Source: Certhia americana | Lineage: Eukaryota > Chordata > Aves > Passeriformes > Certhiidae | NCBI GenBank assembly: GCA_018697195.1 | Contig: CM031870.1 | Coordinates: forward strand, 133,852-197,851 | Direction of reading: 5' to 3' | Length of the DNA: 64,000 nucleotides | In this document: positions 47,601-50,854 of the stretch, in pieces | Numbering within the stretch: position 1 is the stretch's first letter | Layout: every line of letters starts with the position of its first letter | Notes under the pieces: model-generated | Seen by the model: the letters and a program-made list of their open reading frames with translations, nothing else | Told to the model about the DNA's origin: nothing | Databases searched by the model: none | Made by a program: the position numbers and the translations under genes

Positions 47601-50239
47601 GGGGACCCTCACCCAGGCTGGGCACTGTGACCTCGAGCTGCTCTGCCTGGCTGTGGTGTCAGCAGAGCCCTCATCCCCTGGGCATTGCCACCCTGCAATG
47701 TGGGCACTGGGGAGCTTCAGGAGGGGTTATGGGGTGCTGGATGAGAGAGGAAGGAGAGGGCAGGATACAAGGAGTGAGACTTGGTCTGGTTTGGGGGGAT
47801 TTTGCTGTCCTGGGGTGCTGCAGGGTCCCCCAGTGCAGCACAGCAGTCAGGGCTTGTCCTGTCATCTCCTGGTAACTTCTCCATTCCTCCTCTGCTGGTA
47901 ATCTCTCCATAACCTCTCCTGGTAACCTGTCTGTGTTCCTCCCCCAGGTTTTCCTCATGCTGTTTGTGGTTTACTTCGTGGTGTCAGAGTCTCTGGCCAT
48001 CAAGAAGGAAGGCAGAGCCTACTTTACCCTGTGGGGCAACTACAGCCAGTGGGTTTTCATCCTGCTCACCACGTGCACGGTGCTGGTGCACCTCAGCCAG
48101 GCCACCCTGGCTGACCAGCAGTGGCTCAGGTACCTCAGCAACCGCAGGGGCTTCACCAACTTCTACCAGGTGGCTTTCCTGAGCTCTGTCTTCAGCAGCC
48201 TGGCCGCATCCCTCCTCTTCCTCCTGACCGTGCAGGTACGAGCAGGCTGGGGAGGGCAGCACGTGGGTGGTGGGACCTTTGGCCCTCCTTGTCACCCCTG
48301 CACAGCCCTGCCAGGGCAGAGGAGGTGGCCACGTGTGTCTCTGCTGTGCACTTTGGGTCTCTGAGGCCTCTGGGCCCTCGATTCCTTTGGGGAATTCAGC
48401 CAAGTGTGGCTGGATGGGATGATTCTGTCTGCAAGGAGCCTGCAGACTGGGGTGTTTGTGCTCTTGGGTTTCTCACGTGTTTGAGAGACCCTTCCTGGGC
48501 TGGGGATGTGTCTGTAATTCCCTTCTCTCCCCTCCTAGGCTGCCCGGCAGCTGCGCTTTGTCCGGCAGTGGTCAGTGTTTGGGAAGACCTTCCAGAAGTC
48601 CGTGAAGGAGCTGATGGCTGCAGGGGTGGCCTTCGCCCTCCTCCTCCTGGCCTATGCCCAGCTCGGCTTCCTGGTAACCACCCCTGTCCCCCTCCCTCAC
48701 AGAGGGGCTGCTGCTGGTCCTGCTGCCCCTTTTCCCTCACTGTGGCATGACACGAGCAGAGCCCCTTGGTCCCCTGTGCACTCTCTGCCCATCCTACCCC
48801 CGGCACCTTTGGCCAGGAGCTGTCCCTATCCCAGCCCATTTGTGGGCCACCCCGTGTGGGAGGGGACACTGCGGCTCAGGGGGACACTTTGCTGCTGCTC
48901 CTTTCTCCTCACATCCCCTCTTATCCCTCCGCAGCTCTTCTCCTCCTCCTCCGAGTCCTTCCGCAGCGTGGGCAGCAGCCTCCTGCTGCTGCTGGCCCTT
49001 CTGCGGGGCAGTGCCAGCCTCCAGCCCTGCCTGCCCGAGGCCTCGGGGCTCTACTGCCTCTTCTGCAGCACCTACATCGTGCTGGAGGTGTGGGTGGTGC
49101 TGCGGCTGCTGGCGGTGGTGCTGATCCACAGCTACAGGGAGATGCACTTCGAGCTCTACCGGCCCGCCTTCGAGCCCCAGGACTACGAGATGGTCGAGCT
49201 GTTCGTGCGCAGGCTCAAGATGTGGATGGGCTTCAGCAAAGCCAAGGAGGTGAGGGAAGCTTGGGGGTTTTGTGGGGAAGGGGCCCAGAGCAGCAGCCAC
49301 CATCCTTCATCCTCCTTGTTTTTCTGTCTTCAGTTCACCGTTGTTTATGCTCTTGGTCCTGAAATTTATATCAGTTGTCCTTGGCCTCAAGCTGGAGAAG
49401 GAATTGTTTTGTCTCCCTACTCTCCGAAGAGAGCTCACCAACCCTTAATATGACGCCCAGAACTACACACTAAAACAGCCCAGAATCTGTAAAATATAAA
49501 AGCTAAAACTTAAGGCATCAGTACAGGCATCAGCTGCCCATTCTCAGCCTCAGGTGGCTTTACCTGGGATCCATTCCCAGCCCATGCCTGTCACACCGGG
49601 AATGTCTGGGAGCAGCCCTGGAGCTTTTTTGGGGTGTTCCCAGCTCCTGCCCTAACCCTGCCCCTTTCTGCTGTTCCCTCCCAGTTCCGGCACAAGGTGA
49701 GGTTCGAAGGGATGGAGCCGCTGCCTTCCCGAGACTCCAGCGACTCCAAGTCCTTCCGCGGCCCCACTCCCAGCGCTGCCTCCGACAGCTCCCGAACCTC
49801 CACATCCTCCAGCCAGCTGGACGGGCTGAGCCTCGTGCTGAGCGCCCGCGACAGCCTGGAGGTGGACGCTGACATCCAGCGCCTCCTCTCGCTTTTCGAG
49901 ATGCTGCTGGCACAGTTCGACCGCGTCAATCAGGTGACGGAGGACGTGTCCCGCATCGAGCACCTGCTCGAGTTCTCCCGCAGCCGCCGCGCCCGCCGCG
50001 GGCCCGAGGCTGGCCGGGGCTGCTCGGAGCAGGCTCCGGCCCCGGAGGTACCGGAGGTGGAACCGCTGTCCCCGCGTTGTGCCGGAGCCGTGCCCGGTGC
50101 GCGGACCGCGGTACCGGCCCGGTTGTTGCGGGCCAGCCGAGGGCTCAACGCGGCCGCGGGGTCAGCGAGCAAACCCTGCACGGTCAGGAGGAAACGACCC
50201 CTGCGTGCCAAGAACCGGGTGCACCCCACGGTCAAATAA
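4043..50239 (+). CDS. PKD1: PKD1, polycystin-1 (exons 2-46; 5' partial)
   Basis: Polycystin-1 is a very large 11-pass membrane receptor that pairs with polycystin-2 as a cation-channel complex in primary cilia; its loss causes polycystic kidney disease in humans. I assigned 45 exons with GT-AG borders and matching phases. They sum to 12,811 coding bases, about 4,269 residues and a stop, with no frameshift. Domain order is LRR, WSC, PKD, C-type lectin, LDL-A-like, many PKD repeats, REJ, GPS, TM1, PLAT, TM2-11 with the TOP domain, coiled coil and tail. Most exon lengths equal the human ones as I recall them, and those that differ do so by multiples of three. Exon 1 (signal peptide and LRR N-cap) is outside the window, so the start is missing. 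TSC2 lies tail to tail downstream. Identification is near certain; the exon numbers assume the human 46-exon scheme. Confidence 0.97.
4370..4535 (-). mobile_element. CR1 LINE fragment
   Basis: Reverse-complement CR1 3' end: accttccaccatcccaggct, caagccctgtccaacctggc, cagccacagcttctctgggc. In PKD1 intron 2. Confidence 0.9.
4582..4653 (+). CDS. PKD1: PKD1 exon 3, leucine-rich repeat
   Basis: A second 72-nt exon in the same phase, between tttacag and gtaagt. It reads DISHNQISTLEDGIFDNLF, close to the human second LRR. Exons 2 and 3 are a one-repeat-per-exon pair. Confidence 0.95.
5988..6157 (+). CDS. PKD1: PKD1 exon 4, LRR C-terminal cap
   Basis: This 170-nt exon (ctgacag to gtaagg), the human exon length, reads NLSWNPFVCDCKLSWLPRW. 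It carries the CxCxxxxWLxxW signature of a cysteine-rich LRR C-cap, with further cysteines at RCAHPPE and NATCG. It closes the LRR module. Confidence 0.96.
6158..8236 (+). other. PKD1 intron 4
   Basis: This 2.1-kb intron contains a five-copy 37-bp minisatellite (about 6686-6865). I see no gene or recognisable transposon in the rest; the long open frames on both strands near 7250-7850 look like chance reading of GC-rich sequence. Confidence 0.7.
6686..6865. repeat. 37-bp minisatellite, about 5 copies
   Basis: The unit begins ctgtgtgacaggaggatgca and continues gggatgaggacccagag. Copies begin near 6686, 6723, 6760, 6797 and 6834 and differ at few bases (for example gaggacacaaat in copy 2). It lies in PKD1 intron 4. 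Confidence 0.9.
8237..8905 (+). CDS. PKD1: PKD1 exon 5, WSC domain and first PKD repeat
   Basis: A 669-nt exon from ctgcag to gtgagc. The first half is a cysteine-rich WSC (putative carbohydrate-binding) domain with SEETCSALCYSQ, GQCLCG and GCLPFC. The second half is the first PKD Ig-like repeat, with WEFGD in place of WDFGDG and the HSYALPGQYNVT strand. It ends in the RNRGG segment that leads to the lectin domain. It is one codon shorter than human exon 5 as I recall it. Confidence 0.96.
9154..9337 (+). CDS. PKD1: PKD1 exon 6, C-type lectin domain, first half
   Basis: A 184-nt exon, the human length. It encodes AVHPMCPPEGLVF, GNNHCYQLVVEKAEW and AQRHCQELG, the N-terminal half of a C-type lectin fold. 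The CAGCAG acceptor is ambiguous by three bases; 9154 restores the AVHP reading and the right phase. Confidence 0.94.
9338..12069 (+). other. PKD1 intron 6
   Basis: A 2.7-kb intron with one CR1 fragment (11619-11809) and a long polypyrimidine/poly(T) tract (about 12000-12065) running into the exon 7 acceptor. I see nothing else definable. Confidence 0.7.
11619..11809 (-). mobile_element. CR1 LINE fragment
   Basis: Starts with the CR1 tail tcacagaatcatgg and continues tggtttgggatgggagggat and gggtgctccaagccctgtcc. In PKD1 intron 6. Confidence 0.92.
12070..12284 (+). CDS. PKD1: PKD1 exon 7, C-type lectin domain, second half
   Basis: A 215-nt exon from ccttcag to gtgggc. It shows the lectin hallmarks LDVWIGF, LESCQNWLPGEPHP, HCVRMG and HSYVCEYKP. 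The EPH tripeptide occupies the place of the EPN/QPD sugar-specificity motif, as in mammals. Confidence 0.96.
13245..13357 (+). CDS. PKD1: PKD1 exon 8, linker
   Basis: A 113-nt exon (acag to gtgagg) encoding the acidic linker GVLLNAENFFEGDAEF to DPWQAEE between the lectin and LDL-A-like modules. Sequence is weakly conserved, and the call rests on phase, position and splice sites. Confidence 0.85.
13369..13805 (-). mobile_element. CR1 LINE fragment filling intron 8
   Basis: A 440-bp CR1 piece: tcacagaattcacagaatcc, gtgccacatccaggctggtt, tctctccagcctgtatttcc, gcacccccagctccctcagc, cctcctctggacatactcca. It starts 11 bp after the exon 8 donor and leaves only about 80 bp before exon 9. Confidence 0.92.
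13885..14011 (+). CDS. PKD1: PKD1 exon 9, linker
   Basis: A 127-nt exon, the human length. It encodes VLEFPELAFRHEGFLTALEF and QVYRLMDGE, matching the human FPGLRLSREAFLTTAEF and QVYRLL segments. Confidence 0.94.
14869..15146 (+). CDS. PKD1: PKD1 exon 10, LDL-A-like module
   Basis: A 278-nt exon, 30 nt longer than human. It contains a cysteine-rich LDL receptor class A-like block (LLECPPGFQWCP, NLCSSHNNCCNGTECANSS) and the conserved LLKEFLFMVPAGPPSQYQ. The region is rich in N-glycosylation sites. Confidence 0.94.
15315..15412 (+). mobile_element. CR1 LINE fragment (sense)
   Basis: ggatgctggaaggtgtccct, ccatggcagggagtgg and ggtcccttcccatccaaacc are the CR1 3' end in sense orientation. It is in PKD1 intron 10 and is the only sense CR1 found in PKD1. 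Confidence 0.85.
15677..16402 (+). CDS. PKD1: PKD1 exon 11, PKD repeats
   Basis: A 726-nt exon, 30 nt shorter than human. It contains Ig-like PKD-repeat sequence with ANLSCSFRVTSRVSGLRVI, YLPTNHTTLLLKLSSGVNAT, ARETNDTWFAVV and EEPIRGLRATP. Several NxS/T glycosylation sites are visible. Confidence 0.95.
17414..17545 (+). CDS. PKD1: PKD1 exon 12, PKD repeat
   Basis: A 132-nt exon, the human length: SYIPVMEAGSDVTFRWTVDD and NVVFNVIYQSPAVYKLS. It is the first part of a PKD repeat that ends in exon 13. Confidence 0.96.
17546..18954 (+). other. PKD1 intron 12
   Basis: A 1.4-kb intron. It contains three imperfect copies of a 22-bp unit (gcactaatttgctgggtgca and variants, about 18150-18212) and nothing else I can identify. 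Confidence 0.65.
18150..18212. repeat. 22-bp tandem repeat, three copies
   Basis: cactaatttgcttggtgcag, cactaatttgctgggtgcag and cactaattggctgggtgaag are adjacent in PKD1 intron 12. Confidence 0.85.
18955..19130 (+). CDS. PKD1: PKD1 exon 13, PKD repeat
   Basis: A 176-nt exon, the human length: LTASNHVSNFTVNYNVTVE, RMRNLSVVG, HVDSAVEALFL. It ends one repeat and starts the next. The WDFGDG of the latter is completed by exon 14. Confidence 0.97.
19510..19643 (+). CDS. PKD1: PKD1 exon 14, PKD repeat
   Basis: A 134-nt exon, the human length. It opens with WDFGDGVQ, the PKD-repeat signature, and continues FKPPYNKSFLVPDPNVHEVV and HNVSHIYQDPG. Confidence 0.97.
20159..23781 (+). CDS. PKD1: PKD1 exon 15, twelve PKD repeats and start of REJ
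   Basis: A single 3,623-nt exon, one codon longer than human exon 15. It carries about a dozen PKD Ig-like repeats, visible as YTWDFGDGSS, WTFDMGDGT, FDWTFGDGSS, RWDFGNNES, CWDFGDGT, SWILCDRCT, SWVVQRDG, VWYLEDGSS, WLWEVPNGT, a degenerate YLVSISGDY, SWQFCLWKE and LWSFGDGSS. After the last repeat the REJ region starts (MKRSQRNYLEAQIDLRG, VPIIDGGSYRVWS, LDGEKSYDPNLDDGEQTPL). The repeats form the flexible extracellular stalk. A 483-residue open frame on the opposite strand is a shadow of this exon. Confidence 0.99.
23782..24738 (+). other. PKD1 intron 15
   Basis: A 957-bp intron with AT-rich stretches near 24330-24560. I see no repeat or gene in it. Confidence 0.65.
24739..24885 (+). CDS. PKD1: PKD1 exon 16, REJ region
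   Basis: A 147-nt exon between gcaagcag and gtacgt. It reads SSAAGCSLNFSAKEGIVTIS, LLEADVEYTFDLTVRKEG and EATNQT, matching human GCALNF, VEYTFSLTV and EATNQTV. The REJ region is needed for GPS cleavage in polycystin-1. Confidence 0.94.
24886..26309 (+). other. PKD1 intron 16
   Basis: A 1.4-kb intron with a CR1 fragment (24940-25150). The remainder shows nothing I can identify. Confidence 0.65.
24940..25150 (-). mobile_element. CR1 LINE fragment
   Basis: cacagactcatgggatggtt, gggttggaaggatcttaaaa and ggatgctccaagccctgtcc mark a CR1 3' end on the minus strand, in PKD1 intron 16. Confidence 0.92.
26310..26453 (+). CDS. PKD1: PKD1 exon 17, REJ region
   Basis: A 144-nt exon, the human length. 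It encodes RGGVPIVSLECVSCKAQSVY and SKSSYVYLEGTCQNC, one of the most conserved blocks of the REJ region, with paired cysteines. Confidence 0.98.
26454..27287 (+). other. PKD1 intron 17
   Basis: An 834-bp intron with a long poly(T) run (about 26639-26670) that could be an old retroposed poly(A) tail on the minus strand or simple sequence. Nothing else is clear. Confidence 0.6.
27288..27567 (+). CDS. PKD1: PKD1 exon 18, REJ region
   Basis: A 280-nt exon, the human length: RWAAHSFKNKSLILDKTTTS, LRDGEGYTFTLHI, LPNQPPVGGSCRLSPEG and LLTKVHFECAG. Borders are cctgcag and gtgaga. Confidence 0.98.
27870..28160 (+). mobile_element. Probable LTR-retrotransposon fragment
   Basis: The block has a TATA-like ggctataaatcc and a composition like songbird retroviral LTRs (ttccagggg then ttaaaatcgaaggcacaggt). 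I cannot define clean TG..CA ends, and the family is not certain. Confidence 0.35.
28163..28195. repeat. 11-bp unit repeated three times
   Basis: The unit gccagaggaat occurs three times head to tail without mismatch in PKD1 intron 18. Confidence 0.85.
29325..29405 (-). mobile_element. CR1 LINE fragment, short
   Basis: tggtgtggcttggaaggatc, then ccaggctgctccaaacccca. It is a short, internally deleted CR1 3' end in intron 18. Confidence 0.75.
29513..29729 (+). CDS. PKD1: PKD1 exon 19, REJ region
   Basis: A 217-nt exon, one codon longer than human: GWRDTEDAEGPLVYILLASR, HEFCVYKGSRAE, AFLPPGFHESGFQVSVAVLV and VVAVNR. The acceptor is ttgcag and the donor gtaaga. Confidence 0.97.
29755..30382. 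repeat. Minisatellite array with about 30-bp and 90-110-bp periods
   Basis: Intron 19 is largely a degenerate tandem array. The core tccctgtcctgatcctgggt is followed by gaaggacagtg, then a spacer ccccagatcccaaatcccag and gctcatggc. The core recurs about ten times, giving a higher-order structure with copies that diverge by 10-20% by eye. Confidence 0.85.
30508..30560 (-). mobile_element. CR1-like fragment, short
   Basis: tagaattatggaattgttaa and gggatcatggagtcc resemble the terminal part of a CR1 3' end. The match is short. Confidence 0.5.
30730..30880 (+). CDS. PKD1: PKD1 exon 20, REJ region
   Basis: A 151-nt exon, nine nucleotides shorter than human: SMEIGLPEGFPSLSHWLYN and QGDPQQVIEYSLALITILNE. 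The acceptor is ttgcag and the donor gtaaca. Confidence 0.96.
31352..31504 (+). CDS. PKD1: PKD1 exon 21, REJ region
   Basis: A 153-nt exon, the human length: YERSMLLAPEAEHELELRTW, NNITETLNSLKVNTVDDIQQ, ISAALAQCT. Confidence 0.97.
31743..32090 (-). mobile_element. CR1 LINE fragment
   Basis: A long piece: ggaatggatcttaaagttca, ccatggcagggacaccttcc, ttaaagccattccccattgt, agtccctctccagctttcct. In PKD1 intron 21. Confidence 0.92.
33541..33662 (-). mobile_element. CR1 LINE fragment
   Basis: agaatcacagaatcctggaa, tggcttgggttggaaggatc, ggttgctccaagccctgtcc. It has an internal deletion. In PKD1 intron 21. Confidence 0.92.
33905..34049 (+). CDS. PKD1: PKD1 exon 22, REJ region
   Basis: A 145-nt exon, the human length: VVSKELVCKSCLTRTLNKLE, MMTILQGETTQGTVTPT and NILNITG. 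Confidence 0.98.
34050..34869 (+). other. PKD1 intron 22
   Basis: An 820-bp intron. I see no recognisable repeat and no long polypyrimidine tract. Confidence 0.7.
34870..35472 (+). CDS. PKD1: PKD1 exon 23, juxta-GPS (GAIN-like) region
   Basis: A 603-nt exon, 27 nt shorter than human. It encodes DLIHLVNTVSQ, AYNLSSSLMRILMKSRVLNE, CQFSIPQAFNS, VDSNPFPFGYISNYTVSTKV and VASMEFQTHNGVQIPIGSL. This part belongs to the fold that supports GPS autocleavage. The missing residues fall after PIGSLDSEKAITV, a variable stretch in mammals. Confidence 0.98.
35833..35989 (+). CDS. PKD1: PKD1 exon 24, GAIN-like region
   Basis: A 157-nt exon, the human length: EHYLASEPEPFIMAYLHHEP, NEHNCSASKRISLD and HKLYTFFTSPR. 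Confidence 0.98.
36255..36507 (+). CDS. PKD1: PKD1 exon 25, GPS cleavage site
   Basis: A 253-nt exon, the human length. It contains the GPS motif with the two tryptophan/cysteine strands (FSWSAVEVTLGLYTSLCQYF, KRWKTEGI, QAVCLTQHLTAFGASLFVPP). The His-Leu/Thr tripeptide that is cut autocatalytically in human polycystin-1 is intact at 36445-36453. Confidence 0.98.
36445..36453 (+). other. PKD1: GPS autoproteolytic tripeptide HL|T
   Basis: The codons CAC CTC ACA encode the His-Leu-Thr cleavage triad. In polycystin-1, cleavage here gives a non-covalently held N-terminal fragment and the 11-TM C-terminal fragment. Confidence 0.9.
37017..37212 (+). CDS. PKD1: PKD1 exon 26, first transmembrane helix
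   Basis: A 196-nt exon, the human length. TM1 is YIVLLTCAVCFVTYSVAALI, followed by VHKLDMIDMNR and the start of the PLAT domain (YKYEILVKTGWGRGSG). Confidence 0.98.
37386..37482 (-). mobile_element. CR1 LINE fragment
   Basis: gaatggtttgggttggaagg and aacatgttccactagcccag. In PKD1 intron 26. Confidence 0.8.
37617..37850. repeat. 49-bp direct repeat pair in intron 26
   Basis: The segment ttttgctgtcctccaggatc plus the following catcactttgttctgaatctttcccag occurs at about 37620-37668 and again at about 37800-37848 with no difference that I can see. Confidence 0.85.
37980..38150 (+). CDS. PKD1: PKD1 exon 27, PLAT domain
   Basis: A 171-nt exon, the human length: TTAHVGIALYGVDNKSGHRH, LDGDNAFHRNSLDVFQIATE and SIWRIRIWHDNKG. 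PLAT (LH2) is an intracellular beta-sandwich that binds phospholipid and protein partners. Confidence 0.98.
38236..38680 (-). mobile_element. Solo LTR of an endogenous retrovirus (antisense in intron 27)
   Basis: Read on the minus strand this 445-bp unit begins TGATGCCTTAGG and ends AAGAAGGCATCA, a perfect 9-bp terminal inverted repeat of TG..CA type. It has a TATA-like CTTATAAAAATATG and an ATTAAA poly(A) signal before the U5-like end, as expected for an LTR. No internal viral genes are present. I see no target-site duplication: flanks are ggggg and ccaga. A truncated relative is at 49332-49520. Confidence 0.75.
38899..39042 (+). CDS. PKD1: PKD1 exon 28, PLAT domain
   Basis: A 144-nt exon, the human length: GLSPSWYLQHVIVRDLQSSK, SYFFLVNDWLSVESED and LVEREVFAA. 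Confidence 0.98.
39085..39420 (-). mobile_element. CR1 LINE fragment
   Basis: A more internal part of the CR1 3' region: ctccttttctccaggctgag, tctctggacacgctccagcc, cccagaactgaccccagggt, tttccagccactcatcctca. In PKD1 intron 28. Confidence 0.88.
39544..39754 (+). CDS. PKD1: PKD1 exon 29, second transmembrane helix
   Basis: A 211-nt exon, the human length: FWRIFVAELQRGFFEKHVWL, WDRPPRSRFTRVQRATCCC and TM2 LLIFLFLCANAVWYGVVG. The last codons (GSVHLR) and the donor ctcag|gtgtgt are the first unit of a tandem array that runs through the start of intron 29. The authentic border is taken as 39754 because it gives the human length and the right phase. Any of the later copied donors could compete with it. 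Confidence 0.93.
39735..40103. repeat. Minisatellite overlapping exon 29 and copying its splice donor
   Basis: The unit cagtgtccacctcaggtgtg followed by tgcagggtgtggtttg (about 36 bp, alternating with a 52-bp form) starts in the last coding bases of exon 29. The donor-like ctcaggtgtgt occurs eight times (last exonic base 39754, 39790, 39842, 39878, 39930, 39982, 40055, 40091). A one-base variant ctcagggtgtgt occurs four more times. Confidence 0.93.
40131..40240. repeat. Block in intron 29 shared with intron 26
   Basis: About 110 bp beginning tgcctgtcccattggggcag match 37687-37795 at roughly 90% by eye, including cttccacccactgggaag and cccattctaaggagt. It is either a dispersed repeat or a local duplication. 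Confidence 0.8.
40372..40498 (+). CDS. PKD1: PKD1 exon 30, third transmembrane helix
   Basis: A 127-nt exon, the human length. TM3 is VAVGLVSSVVVYPLYLVILF, followed by LFRMARGK. The start NVAVSSLIPVSVDT corresponds to the human extracellular loop HVSRLSPLSVDT. Confidence 0.97.
41097..41213 (+). CDS. PKD1: PKD1 exon 31, cytoplasmic loop
   Basis: A 117-nt exon, the human length: EIDNYLDSSILDSSFPTF and GLQAE, matching human DIDSCLDSSVLDSSFLTF. Confidence 0.96.
41337..41386 (+). CDS. PKD1: PKD1 exon 32, cytoplasmic loop
   Basis: A 50-nt micro-exon, one codon shorter than human: AFSEQTKTDLFLEDSKR. Confidence 0.95.
41543..41745 (+). CDS. PKD1: PKD1 exon 33, cytoplasmic loop
   Basis: A 203-nt exon, 18 nt longer than human. 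It contains LVPWPSSEALLSWPDLLSDP, SIMGNTIQKLKRG and YFSASG. The serine-rich loop lies between TM3 and TM4. Confidence 0.95.
42242..42347 (+). CDS. PKD1: PKD1 exon 34, cytoplasmic loop
   Basis: A 106-nt exon, 12 nt longer than human: DEDLIRQILADGASG and MRAETDLISG, matching human DEDLIQQVLAEGVSS and METDLLSS. Confidence 0.94.
42856..42974 (+). CDS. PKD1: PKD1 exon 35, cytoplasmic loop
   Basis: A 119-nt exon, the human length: SSVFGEKVETVMMQRLNDKG, matching human STPGEKTETLALQRL. Conservation falls off afterwards. Confidence 0.92.
43399..43601 (+). CDS. PKD1: PKD1 exon 36, transmembrane helices 4 and 5
   Basis: A 203-nt exon, the human length: RKRLLPPWCSLLAHGISLLL, FATSAGVSVWIGVGF, SVALMWLISGIFSFLASFLV and WEPLK. 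The two hydrophobic helices are separated by a short loop. Confidence 0.97.
43651..43850 (-). mobile_element. CR1 LINE fragment
   Basis: atcacagtcatggaattgtt, aagtgccacatctgtgtggg and ttttgaacacttccaggcat belong to a different CR1 subfamily from most copies here. In PKD1 intron 36. Confidence 0.85.
44085..44279 (+). CDS. PKD1: PKD1 exon 37, intracellular linker before TM6
   Basis: A 195-nt exon, the human length: VLLEALYFSLVAKRLHPEED, DTLVEQPCVEHVSERISKVR and FALFQAKEEARKVKLLHRML. Confidence 0.98.
44515..44654 (+). CDS. PKD1: PKD1 exon 38, TM6 and start of TOP domain
   Basis: A 140-nt exon, the human length. TM6 (S1 of the channel-like module) is FLIYMMFLLVVLLTNYGDAS; then FLLQSSIKQQLGSNDFLLIK begins the extracellular TOP domain. 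Confidence 0.97.
45224..45351 (+). CDS. PKD1: PKD1 exon 39, TOP domain
   Basis: A 128-nt exon, 15 nt longer than human: SDQFWVWMSQVFLPYLYNNG and LGTARLRQLRLQG. The extra codons (about GQESHSTT) lie in a surface loop. Confidence 0.95.
45491..45720 (-). mobile_element. CR1 LINE fragment
   Basis: aatggtttgggctgggaggg, ccttaaagtccatccaggga, ggatccaggggcagccacag. In PKD1 intron 39. Confidence 0.92.
46007..46172 (+). CDS. PKD1: PKD1 exon 40, TOP domain
   Basis: A 166-nt exon, 24 nt longer than human: QSAQDILQGMGSAQRSC is the variable part, followed by FATADYGVGWES and WAHSAPDLAG. Confidence 0.95.
46448..46830 (-). mobile_element. Probable solo LTR (antisense in intron 40)
   Basis: On the minus strand it starts TGTAGAAGAAATTTTATTAG and ends TTTCTCCTTCA, with AATAAACGAGG about 60 bp before the end, a U3-R-U5 layout. 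It is AT-rich unlike the surrounding intron. Flanks agaggg and aggggg could be an imperfect target duplication. No retroviral coding sequence is present. Confidence 0.6.
47117..47242 (+). CDS. PKD1: PKD1 exon 41, TOP domain
   Basis: A 126-nt exon, the human length: FYDSSGYVQELGPSLEESRA and FLQQHTWIDNM, matching human YDSGGYVQELGLSLEESR. Confidence 0.97.
47391..47565 (+). CDS. PKD1: PKD1 exon 42, TOP domain
   Basis: A 175-nt exon, the human length: SRAVFVELLQYNPSVDLHVA, LTLRLEFPGAGQAMAAVTIS and RLSGGVTLQLLMM, closing the TOP domain before TM7. Confidence 0.98.
47948..48235 (+). CDS. PKD1: PKD1 exon 43, transmembrane helices 7-9
   Basis: A 288-nt exon, one codon shorter than human. It encodes TM7 (VFLMLFVVYFVVSESL), TM8 (WVFILLTTCTVLVHL), the linker DQQWLRYLSNRRGFTNFYQV and TM9 (SSVFSSLAASLLFLLTVQ). 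These correspond to S2-S4 of the TRP-like module. Confidence 0.97.
48539..48673 (+). CDS. PKD1: PKD1 exon 44, transmembrane helix 10
   Basis: A 135-nt exon, the human length: RQLRFVRQWSVFGKTFQKSV and TM10 MAAGVAFALLLLAYAQLGFL. The acceptor is cctcctag. The RFVRQWSVFGKT linker is nearly invariant in the family. Confidence 0.98.
48935..49249 (+). CDS. PKD1: PKD1 exon 45, pore region and transmembrane helix 11
   Basis: A 315-nt exon, nine nt longer than human. It encodes SFRSVGSSLLLLLALLRG (pore-helix region), TM11/S6 (FCSTYIVLEVWVVLRLLAVV), then FELYRPAFEPQDYEMVELFV and RRLKMWMGFSKAKE, the start of the G-protein-interacting tail. One of the basic residues said to occlude the human S6 pore is retained (CGG, 49103-49105); others differ. 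Confidence 0.97.
49332..49520 (-). mobile_element. Truncated LTR, relative of the 38236 element
   Basis: On the minus strand it starts TGATGCCTTAAGTTTTAGCT and follows the 38236-38680 element for about 185 bp (shared GAGACAAAACAATTCCTTCT), then stops. Only the 5' part of the LTR is kept. It lies antisense in PKD1 intron 45. Confidence 0.7.
49685..50239 (+). CDS. PKD1: PKD1 exon 46, cytoplasmic tail and stop
   Basis: The terminal coding exon starts after cccag with FRHKVRFEGMEPLPSR, the conserved G-protein-activating segment. A serine-rich stretch (SSDSKSFRGP, SDSSRTSTSSSQLDGLS) leads to the coiled coil that binds polycystin-2 (about LEVDADIQRLLSLFEMLLAQ, then FDRVNQVTEDVSRIEHLLEF). An Arg/Pro/Ala-rich linker follows, then RASRGLN, PLRAKNRVHPTVK and TAA at 50237-50239. 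The end RVHPTVK corresponds to human KVHPSST, a ciliary-targeting signal. GC content is much higher than in the preceding exons. Confidence 0.98.
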   Translation, partial: FRHKVRFEGMEPLPSRDSSDSKSFRGPTPSAASDSSRTSTSSSQLDGLSLVLSARDSLEVDADIQRLLSLFEMLLAQFDRVNQVTEDVSRIEHLLEFSRSRRARRGPEAGRGCSEQAPAPEVPEVEPLSPRCAGAVPGARTAVPARLLRASRGLNAAAGSASKPCTVRRKRPLRAKNRVHPTVK

Positions 50240-50854
50240 CGGGGGCTGCAGCAGCGATGGATGCCCGGGCAGGGTTTGCCGAGGGTGGGCTGTGCCCGCC
50301 CGGAGCTGCCGCGGCGGCTGGGCCGGCCGGGCACGGGGGCTCACAGAACCGGCCCCACGGCAGCTTTGCAGTGTTAAAAGGTGGCAGGGGAAAAGGCCGA
50401 GCCTTCCCCCGGGCCCTGAGCAGGTGCAGGAGATCCTCGCTGGCTCCCAGGGAGCAGCTGTGGGTGCTCAAAAGGTCACAGGTGGGGCTGGGGTGGGCAC
50501 AGGGGGACGGGATGAAGCTCCCCCTCTTCCCTGCTGGCTGTGCCGGATGGGAAAGGGAGAGCATAGGTCTTGAAGGTTTGAACCAAGTCTTGGATTTTTG
50601 TCGACCAGACGCACTGTGGAGGAAAGCGACAGCTTTCGAGAAGGTATTTAACCCACCTTGGTTTTTTTTAAGCGTAAATAGATATATAGAGAAATGCTAT
50701 CTACACCCAGAGCAGTTAATTTCCAGTATTGGCTACTTTTATCCTCCAGAAATTGGTACTATTATTTGTATTTAAAGAAATCCGATATTTAAAACAAAGG
50801 ACATTGCAGCGAGCTGGGGACGAGAGACCCCCGGGCTGCCTCAGCCACCTCCGA

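Noticed and set aside
48674..49684. Intronic microRNA as reported for human PKD1
   Set aside because: No hairpin or known seed could be recognised by eye in introns 44-45.
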